64,000 nucleotides of DNA from Candidatus Centipeda massiliensis (lineage in GTDB: Bacteria; Bacillota; Negativicutes; Selenomonadales; Selenomonadaceae), in assembly GCF_900290285.1 (NCBI RefSeq), contig NZ_LT985755.1, positions 200,431 to 264,430 on the forward strand, read 5' to 3'. Positions within the stretch are counted from its first letter, which is position 1, and each line of letters begins with the position of its first letter. A program made the position numbers and the translations under genes. Of the stretch, positions 58,656-64,000 are shown piece by piece. A model generated the notes under the pieces. The model ran no database searches. It was not told the DNA's origin and saw only the letters and a list, made by a program, of their open reading frames with translations.

Positions 58656-59444
58656 TCAGACAATCTCCTCCATGCGCGCCGCGCGTACCAGGTAACTCTC
58701 GATGCGCGCCAGCGGCTCAACCCCCGTGACCGGTCTGCCGGACTCAAAAAACGTACAGTGCGCCGTCTGCACGCCGGCAGCTGCAATATGGAGCCCTGTG
58801 CGCCGCGCCAGTTCCTCGACCGTTCCCTCGTTGCCATCAACGAAGCGAATCGTCTTTGGCAACAGCCGCCGCAAGGTGTCCTTAAAATAGTTAAAATGTG
58901 TGCAGCCGAGTACAATCGCTGAGTATTTCAACAGGTCGTAGGGCGCAAGCGCATTCCATAGATACTCCTCCACCTGCGGCGAGACGAACTCTTTGCGCTC
59001 CGCGAACTCCACCAGACGCGGCAATGCGAGGAGGTCGACGAGAGACTTTGTATCATGTGCCGAAACAAGCCGCCGCAGCTTCTCCCCATTGATCGTGATG
59101 GGCGTCGCTGTCACGAGTACGCGCCGTTCACCGTCCTGCTCAAGCGCTTTCTTGACCGCTGGCTCCATCCCGATGATCGGCACCTCGTAAAGCCGCCGCA
59201 TCTCATCCACAGCGACCGAGGTCGCCGTATTGCACGCGACGACAACCGCCTCAGCGCCCTGTTTTTCGACGAGGAAGCGAAAGGCCTCGCGAACATAGCC
59301 GCGCACAGCAGTGACGGACTTCGTCCCATAAGGGACGTGATCCCGATCAGCAAAGAATAAAAACTCCTCCGATGGAAGCACCCGCCGTGCATGACTGAGT
59401 ACGGTCAGTCCGCCAATCCCCGAATCAAACAGAGCAATTCGCAT
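58656..59444 (-). CDS. murI: Glutamate racemase
   Basis: A 262-residue enzyme providing D-glutamate for peptidoglycan. Start IALFDSGIGGLTVLSHAR, first catalytic Cys in VVACNTATSVAVDEMR and second in VLGCTHFNYFKD. The ATG at 59444 follows AAGGAGGAG; TATAAT on the minus strand (59481-59486) is the likely -10. First gene of the murI-thioesterase-membrane protein-CofE-like operon. Confidence 0.96.
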   Translation of the reverse strand: MRIALFDSGIGGLTVLSHARRVLPSEEFLFFADRDHVPYGTKSVTAVRGYVREAFRFLVEKQGAEAVVVACNTATSVAVDEMRRLYEVPIIGMEPAVKKALEQDGERRVLVTATPITINGEKLRRLVSAHDTKSLVDLLALPRLVEFAERKEFVSPQVEEYLWNALAPYDLLKYSAIVLGCTHFNYFKDTLRRLLPKTIRFVDGNEGTVEELARRTGLHIAAAGVQTAHCTFFESGRPVTGVEPLARIESYLVRAARMEEIV

Positions 59445-59480
59445 ACGCCATCTCCTCCTTTGCGTCAATGATATTTTCTT

Positions 59481-59486
59481 ATTATA
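59481..59486 (-). promoter_or_regulatory. -10 box of the murI operon
   Basis: Minus-strand TATAAT lies 37 nt upstream of the murI ATG; the matching -35 region reads TAGCCA, which is weak. Confidence 0.5.
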
Positions 59487-59511
59487 GCAACTTCTTCTGT
59501 CTTTGGCTATA

Positions 59512-59574
59512 TGTAGTTCGTGCAGCAGCCCCATGATGATCGTCTATGACTGCTCCGAAAATATCAGCGATTCC
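59512..59574. repeat. Half terminator repeat and MITE-end fragment
   Basis: Contains AGTTCGTGCAGCAGCCCCA, only the right arm of the GGGGCTGCTG hairpin family, then TATCAGCGATTCC, matching a MITE end. The VapC-like stop is 2 nt further on. Confidence 0.55.
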
Positions 59575-59575
59575 C

Positions 59576-59980
59576 TTATACAATGCTTACACACGGCTCA
59601 TTGTAATCTCGAAGCAGAACATCATGGGTGAGAAAGAGCATATTCTCACATTTTGCCTGACAGATGAGCAGACGGTCAAACGGATCTTTGTGGGGCTTCG
59701 CAGAATCGGTGCGCGCAAGGGTATGCAGCAAAAAAATATGCTTTCCGTATATGGGGAGTTGAGGAATTCCTGCCTCCGCACAATACCCGCTGATGTCCTC
59801 GGCATTGACTGGCATTTGCACCGGATGCAGCAGATGTTTGAGCTCGATCTCCCAAAGGGAAATGATACTATGGTATATGTCATTTTTAGGATGTTTGATG
59901 AGCGCCCTTGCCTGCTGCGACAGTTTTTCGTCATCCGAGAGCGCCCACAGTAAAATATGCGTATCCAGTAAAATCTTCAT
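59576..59980 (-). CDS. PIN-domain toxin (VapC-like, COG3744 type)
   Basis: A 134-residue ribonuclease toxin. The PIN acidic residues are D6 in LLDTHILLWALSDD, Glu in ISLWEIELK, Asp in KDPFDRLLICQA and the Asp in LTHDVLLRDY. It overlaps the antitoxin stop (TGATG), the usual antitoxin-first arrangement. Likely cleaves a tRNA or mRNA when the antitoxin is degraded; the target is unknown. The module lies between MITE fragments. Confidence 0.92.
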   Translation of the reverse strand: MKILLDTHILLWALSDDEKLSQQARALIKHPKNDIYHSIISLWEIELKHLLHPVQMPVNAEDISGYCAEAGIPQLPIYGKHIFLLHTLARTDSAKPHKDPFDRLLICQAKCENMLFLTHDVLLRDYNEPCVSIV

Positions 59981-60219
59981 CAGGATTCCTCAAACAGATC
60001 CACGACTTCCTCATCCCAGCGCTGGAAGTCGTCGGGAACAACGAATTTCCCCCGTGCCACACCGATGCGCTCCGTTTCCTTCTTCGGGTGGATGAGCGTC
60101 ATTTGTACGATGGGCGTGCCGCTGCGCGCAATGCAGATCACATCCTCCTCGCCGCTTTCCAGCGTTTTGACGAGTTTCGACAGATCCGTTTTCGCTTCGA
60201 GCATATTTACCTGACGCAT
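59980..60219 (-). CDS. Phd/YefM-type antitoxin
   Basis: A 79-residue antitoxin that should neutralise the PIN toxin and repress its own promoter. It opens MRQVNMLEAKTDLSKLVKTL, the Phd DNA-binding region; the remainder (GKFVVPDDFQRWDEEVVDLF) is a toxin-binding tail. The ATG at 60219 follows GAGAGGAAG. The palindrome TATCATGATA (60256-60265), upstream, is a likely operator. Confidence 0.9.
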   Translation of the reverse strand: MRQVNMLEAKTDLSKLVKTLESGEEDVICIARSGTPIVQMTLIHPKKETERIGVARGKFVVPDDFQRWDEEVVDLFEES

Positions 60220-60255
60220 AGCAAACTTCACTTCCTCTCTGGCTAACTTGACTAA

Positions 60256-60265
60256 TATCATGATA
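60256..60265. promoter_or_regulatory. Palindrome upstream of the antitoxin gene
   Basis: TATCATGATA, embedded in TAGTATCATGATATTAG on the minus strand, lies 37-46 nt upstream of the antitoxin start. Fits an antitoxin operator near the -10. Confidence 0.5.
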
Positions 60266-60286
60266 CTACAAAGAAGATGTGTGTCA

Positions 60287-60318
60287 AGATGGCGCGGCTG
60301 AATTTATCCGTGCTTCCT
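60287..60318. repeat. Solo MITE-end fragment
   Basis: AAGATGGCGCGGCTGAATTT followed by ATCCGTGCTTCC matches the right end of MITE copy 2 with one mismatch. The rest of the element is missing. It lies upstream of the toxin-antitoxin operon and before the tRNA gene. Confidence 0.75.
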
Positions 60319-60361
60319 TGACAGTGCCCTGTAATTTCTGATACAATAACCACGCTGACAC

Positions 60362-60450
<89 letters not shown>

Positions 60451-60463
60451 TATTTTGAAACTT

Positions 60464-60501
60464 AAAAGAGACTGTTACACGAATGTAGCAGTCTCTTTTT
60501 T
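60464..60501 (+). terminator. Terminator after tRNA-Ser
   Basis: AAAAGAGACTG(T)TAC .. GTAGCAGTCTCTTTT with a T-run, beginning 13 nt after the CCA end. Confidence 0.88.
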
Positions 60502-60502
60502 G

Positions 60503-60557
60503 TCCCCCTTCCACCGCTTGCGCGGTCCCCCTTCCCCGTCATACGGGGAAGGCTGAA
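60503..60557. repeat. Truncated copy of the double-hairpin repeat
   Basis: CCCCCTTCCACCGCTTGCGC then GGTCCCCCTTCCCCGT..ACGGGGAAGGC corresponds to the left part of the 128-bp repeat at 26512. It lies at the 3' end of upp on the minus strand and probably helps end that transcript. Confidence 0.7.
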
Positions 60558-60561
60558 GGTT

Positions 60562-61218
60562 TTACAGCGTCCCAAAGATACGGTCGCCTGCATCACCGAG
60601 GCCAGGTACAATGTAGCCGTGCTCATTGAGGCATTTGTCCACGGCGGCGACGTAGATCGGCACGTCCGGATGATCGGCAGCTACGCGCCGAATGCCCTCG
60701 GGCGCCGACACGAGGCACATGAGGATGATGTTCTTTGCCCCCTTCTGCTTGAGCATGGTGAGCGCTGCCGATGCGCTTCCGCCCGTTGCGAGCATGGGAT
60801 CCGGAACGATGAGCGTGCGATCCTCCACGCCGCTCGGGAGTTTGGCGTAGTACTCGACCGGCTCCAAGGTCTCCGGATCACGATAGAGTCCGATGTGTCC
60901 CACGCGTGCGGCGGGCACAAGCGTCAGGATGCCGTCGAGCATGCCAAGGCCTGCGCGCAGGATGGGGACGATGCCGAGTTTCTTGCCCGCAAGCATCTTT
61001 GCATGGCATTTTGCGACGGGTGTCTCGATCTCCACGTCACGCAAGGGGAAATCACGCGTGATCTCATACGCCATGAGCATGGCGATCTCCGAGAGCAGTT
61101 CGCGGAACTCCTTCGTCCCCGTCTCCTTCCTGCGCATGATCGTCAGCTTATGCTGAATCAGTGGATGATCGACGAGATGGAGACTCTTGATGTCGGACGG
61201 ATGAAATGTATCAGCCAT
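60562..61218 (-). CDS. upp: Uracil phosphoribosyltransferase
   Basis: A 218-residue salvage enzyme making UMP from uracil and PRPP. The PRPP loop is [32 protein letters not shown] and the C-terminal [16 protein letters not shown] (uracil binding) are standard. The ATG at 61218 is used; longer upstream frames overlap glyA. Last of the rpiB-glyA-upp run, a common Firmicutes order. Confidence 0.96.
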   Translation of the reverse strand: MADTFHPSDIKSLHLVDHPLIQHKLTIMRRKETGTKEFRELLSEIAMLMAYEITRDFPLRDVEIETPVAKCHAKMLAGKKLGIVPILRAGLGMLDGILTLVPAARVGHIGLYRDPETLEPVEYYAKLPSGVEDRTLIVPDPMLATGGSASAALTMLKQKGAKNIILMCLVSAPEGIRRVAADHPDVPIYVAAVDKCLNEHGYIVPGLGDAGDRIFGTL

Positions 61219-61243
61219 GGAAGGCTTCCTTTCTTCCAGAAAA

Positions 61244-62491
61244 TTACTCATAGATGGGATATTTTGCACAGAGCGCAGCAACACGACTCCGCGCCTCTTC
61301 CTTGCGCGCTTCGTCCGTCGGCGCATCCAGGACATGAGCGATGATCCGCGCGACCTCGCGCATATCCTCCTCCTTGAAGCCGCGCGTGGTGAGGGCGGGC
61401 GAGCCGAGGCGGAGTCCGCTCGTGACGAACGGGCTGCGCGGCTCAAACGGGATCGTATTGCGGTTCGCCGTGATGTTGACCTCGTCGAGGAGGGTCTGTG
61501 CCTCCTTGCCCGTGATCTCCTTATTCGTGAGATCAACGAGCATGACATGGGTATCCGTTCCGCCCGAGACGATGCGATAGCCGTGCTTCATCAACTCGTC
61601 TGCGAGCACTGCCGCATTCTTTACCACCTGTGCGCCGTACTCCTTGAACGAGGGGGCGAGTGCCTCGCCAAGCGCCACCGCTTTCGCTGCAATGACGTGC
61701 ATCAGGGGGCCGCCCTGAATGCCGGGGAATACCGCCTTGTCGATCTTCTTGCCCATCTCCGCATCGCGGCTGAGGATGATGCCGCCGCGCGGACCGCGCA
61801 GGGTCTTGTGCGTCGTCGAGGTGACTACGTCGGCATGGGGCACGGGGCTTGGATGCTGCCCTGCGGCAACGAGTCCCGCAATATGTGCCATGTCCACCAT
61901 GAAGATCGCACCGACTGCCTTTGAAATTGCTTCGATGCGCTCGAAGTCAATGATCCGCGCATAGGCAGATGCACCCGCAATAATCATCTTCGGCTTGTTC
62001 TCTTTGGCGAGGCGCTCCAGAGCGTCGTAGTCAATGCGCTCCGTCTCCCTGTCCACGCCATAGGGAATGACCTTGTAATAGGCGCCGGAGATATTGACGG
62101 GGCTTCCGTGCGTCAGATGTCCGCCATCCGTCAGATTCATGCCGAGGATCGTGTCGCCCGGCTGCAGGAGTGCAAAGAACACCGCCATATTCGCCTGTGC
62201 GCCCGAATGCGGCTGCACATTTGCCCATGCTGCGCCGAAGAGTTCCTTCGCGCGGTCAATGGCAAGCTGCTCCGCCACATCGACATACTCACAGCCGCCG
62301 TAGTAGCGCCTACCGGGATAGCCCTCCGCATACTTGTTGGTGAGTACGCTTCCCTGCGCCTCCATGACGGCGCGGCTGACGATGTTCTCCGAGGCGATGA
62401 GTTCCAGCTTTGTGCGCTGGCGGTTCAGCTCCTGCTCAATCGCCGCATACGCCTGTGGGTCAACCTTTTCCAGTGGATCCATAATGCTCAT
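61244..62491 (-). CDS. glyA: Serine hydroxymethyltransferase
   Basis: A 415-residue PLP enzyme interconverting serine and glycine with tetrahydrofolate. PLP-lysine motif [16 protein letters not shown], active-site [20 protein letters not shown], and [11 protein letters not shown]. Full length. It starts 12 nt after rpiB stops and ends 25 nt before upp, so the three are cotranscribed. Confidence 0.97.
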   Translation of the reverse strand: MSIMDPLEKVDPQAYAAIEQELNRQRTKLELIASENIVSRAVMEAQGSVLTNKYAEGYPGRRYYGGCEYVDVAEQLAIDRAKELFGAAWANVQPHSGAQANMAVFFALLQPGDTILGMNLTDGGHLTHGSPVNISGAYYKVIPYGVDRETERIDYDALERLAKENKPKMIIAGASAYARIIDFERIEAISKAVGAIFMVDMAHIAGLVAAGQHPSPVPHADVVTSTTHKTLRGPRGGIILSRDAEMGKKIDKAVFPGIQGGPLMHVIAAKAVALGEALAPSFKEYGAQVVKNAAVLADELMKHGYRIVSGGTDTHVMLVDLTNKEITGKEAQTLLDEVNITANRNTIPFEPRSPFVTSGLRLGSPALTTRGFKEEDMREVARIIAHVLDAPTDEARKEEARSRVAALCAKYPIYE

Positions 62492-62503
62492 ACAAAACTC
62501 TCC

Positions 62504-62956
62504 TTAATCATTTTTCTGCTGCTCAAGTGCCATCATCTTCTCGATGCGGCGGGCATGGCGTCCGCCCTCGAACTCCGTGCGAATCCACGCGCGCACAATC
62601 TCACCCGCAGGACCGAAGCCCGTGACGCGTCCGCCGAGAGCGAGCACATTTGCATCGTTGTGTTTCCGCGCCATGATCGCCGTATAGACATCGCCGCAGA
62701 GTGCGGCACGAATGCCGTGAATCTTGTTCGCTGCAATCGAGATGCCGAGTCCTGTGCCGCAGAGCACAATGCCGCGATCCGCTTTGCCTGAGACAACATC
62801 GGCGCAAACCTTCTCTGCGATATCCGGATAGTCAACCGCCTCTTTGCCAAATGTACCGACATCCTTGACGCGCACATCGCTGAACTCGTGGAGCACCATC
62901 TTGACCTCATCCTTGAGCTCCACTGCACCATGGTCGCTTCCAATCGTAATGTTCAT
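62504..62956 (-). CDS. rpiB: Ribose-5-phosphate isomerase B
   Basis: A 150-residue isomerase of the RpiB/LacAB family interconverting ribose-5-P and ribulose-5-P. SDHGAVELKDEV at the start, catalytic Cys in GIVLCGTGLGISIAANK, and ARKHNDANVLALGGR. The ATG at 62956 follows GGAGG. The 80-bp gap before it may hold the promoter of rpiB-glyA-upp. Confidence 0.96.
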   Translation of the reverse strand: MNITIGSDHGAVELKDEVKMVLHEFSDVRVKDVGTFGKEAVDYPDIAEKVCADVVSGKADRGIVLCGTGLGISIAANKIHGIRAALCGDVYTAIMARKHNDANVLALGGRVTGFGPAGEIVRAWIRTEFEGGRHARRIEKMMALEQQKND

Positions 62957-63036
62957 GACAGCTGCCTCCTTTACATAATACGCCTCTGTCATTGTAGCAT
63001 AGTTCGGTGAAAAAAGACAGGGTTCTAGCCGGGACA

Positions 63037-63879
63037 TCAGCGCCGAAAATGCGAACGCAGAGAGAGAGAGACGAAGAAGATGAATGCCGCCGCCGCGACG
63101 ATTGCAGCGCCTGCCGCAATACCGAGGTAATAGGCGGAAAAGAGTCCGATCAGTCCGGCAAAGAGCGCGATCAGGACGGAGATGAGGTGATACTCCTTTA
63201 CGCTGCGTGCGATGTTGCGCGCAGCTGCCCCCGGCAGTACAAGCAGTGCGTTGATGATGAGGATGCCGACCCACTGGATGCTCACGGCAACGACGACGGC
63301 AAGCAGAACAGCAAAAAGAGATTCCACAGCAAAGATGGAAATGCCGCGGCTGCGCGCGAGCGAGGGGTTGACCGAGAGCAGGAGCAAGCGGTTGAAGAGA
63401 AGCACCCAACCGATGAAAACAAAGACGTTAACCGCAGCCAGTCCCGCAAGATCGGCGGGGGTAATGCTCAGGATGTCACCGATGAGCAGCGGCGAGAATT
63501 TTGAAAACCCTCCGCCACGGCTCATAATCATAAGGCCAACGGCAATCGCCGTCGAGGAGAATACGCCGATCACCGTATCCGCCGACGCTGCCGTCCGGTG
63601 CTTGATGTAGGTGATGAGGAGCGCAAAGACGATCGAGAAGAGGATCAGCGAGGTCAGCGGTGAAGCCATCCCCACAAGCGCACCGACGGCAATGCCCGTG
63701 AACGCGCCGTGCCCGAGCGAGTCCGAAAAGAACGCCATGCGGCTTGAGACCACCATCGTGGAGAGCAGCCCGAAGAGCGGCGTCATGAGGAGTATTGCAA
63801 GGAGAGCGTTCTTCATGAATGTATACTCCACCCACGCAAATGGCAGAAGCATATCCATTCCGTCATAGATCAGATCCAT
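63037..63879 (-). CDS. Metal ABC transporter permease (ZnuB/MntB type, ABC-3)
   Basis: A 280-residue integral membrane protein with about eight TM helices, matching the ABC-3 family: SSRMAFFSDSLGHGAFTGIA VG, GVFSSTAIAVGLMI and QWVGILIINALLVLPGAAAR. It would import Zn(II), Mn(II) or Fe(II) with an ATPase whose gene overlaps its start. The start at 63879 lies within the ATPase gene's end (the ATPase stops at 63863). No solute-binding protein is visible in the window. Confidence 0.92.
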   Translation of the reverse strand: MDLIYDGMDMLLPFAWVEYTFMKNALLAILLMTPLFGLLSTMVVSSRMAFFSDSLGHGAFTGIAVGALVGMASPLTSLILFSIVFALLITYIKHRTAASADTVIGVFSSTAIAVGLMIMSRGGGFSKFSPLLIGDILSITPADLAGLAAVNVFVFIGWVLLFNRLLLLSVNPSLARSRGISIFAVESLFAVLLAVVVAVSIQWVGILIINALLVLPGAAARNIARSVKEYHLISVLIALFAGLIGLFSAYYLGIAAGAAIVAAAAFIFFVSLSLRSHFRR

Positions 63880-64000
63880 GTGCGCCCCCTTCCTCTGCCG
63901 CTTCCGGTAAATGACGCAGATCGGGCAGAATGCCAAAGAGGCGCTCCATCTGCGGGTCGGAGAATACCTCCATCACACTTCCCGCCGCAGCAATCCCGTG
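63863..64000 (-). CDS. Metal ABC transporter ATP-binding protein, C-terminal fragment
   Basis: The frame open to the right edge encodes the last 45 residues (HGIAAAGSVMEVFSDPQMER LFGI ... EEGGAHGSDL), which overlap the permease start by 17 nt. The AAAGSVMEVFSDPQMERLFG segment resembles the C-terminal end of ZnuC/MntA ATPases. The Walker motifs lie beyond the window, so the assignment rests mainly on context. Confidence 0.65.
   Translation of the reverse strand, partial: HGIAAAGSVMEVFSDPQMERLFGILPDLRHLPEAAEEGGAHGSDL

Overview
The window looks like chromosome of a Gram-negative Firmicute (Negativicutes, most like Selenomonas or a close relative). It pairs Firmicutes-type gene order (rsmD-coaD, yceD-rpmF, fapR-plsX-fab genes-rnc, murI/rph/rdgB/yfcE, rpiB-glyA-upp) with genes that need an outer membrane: an RND efflux pair, ExbB/ExbD, and a giant autotransporter ending in a beta-barrel with C-terminal Phe. 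A fumarase/fumarate-reductase block and a complete citrate-lyase locus fit a succinate/propionate fermenter. The assignment is inference from gene content; no rRNA is present.

Layout. 1-8.7 kb is a visibly AT-richer mobile island: a broken large serine recombinase cut by an IS5-family element (486-1731), a DUF6076-like protein, a small XRE regulator, a fused nuclease-methyltransferase with a specificity subunit, and three overlapping small genes of the kind carried by clostridial integrative elements. 8.7-13.2 kb holds an RND pump and adaptor. 13.3-24.6 kb is a long minus-strand block for fatty-acid and phospholipid synthesis (fapR, plsX, fabH, fabK, fabD, fabG, acpP, a second FabK-like gene, fabF, rnc), preceded by rpmF, yceD, a coiled-coil protein, coaD and rsmD. 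24.7-32.9 kb has a DUF4127 protein, ExbB/ExbD and a five-gene plus-strand envelope operon (SbmA-like ABC protein, Tat amidase, small membrane protein, VTT protein, Tat phosphoesterase). 32.9-40.6 kb is the citrate locus: transporter-citG-citF-citE-citD on the minus strand, with LysR-citC-citX diverging. 40.6-49.1 kb is one 2,829-residue autotransporter. 49.7-54.5 kb encodes fumarase and fumarate reductase. 54.8-64 kb carries nucleotide-pool, RNA-processing and cell-wall genes, a PIN toxin/antitoxin pair, tRNA-Ser(UGA), rpiB-glyA-upp and part of a metal ABC importer.

How the genes work together. Citrate lyase would give oxaloacetate; through malate this feeds the fumarase and quinol-fumarate reductase encoded about 10 kb away, forming a reductive route to succinate. 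The fapR promoter carries two inverted ATTAGCACCT boxes, one overlapping the -10, which suggests malonyl-CoA control of the lipid operon. Repeated DNA is a theme: the IS5-type element shares its termini with two 162-bp MITE-like elements and several fragments; a ~128-bp double-hairpin repeat occurs intact once, once split by a MITE, and once truncated; and a near-identical GGGGCTGCTG hairpin serves as terminator for unrelated genes. The least explained items are the RM system without a helicase subunit, the Tat/VTT/SbmA-like envelope operon, the F420-ligase-like gene in the murI operon, and the macrorepeat autotransporter.
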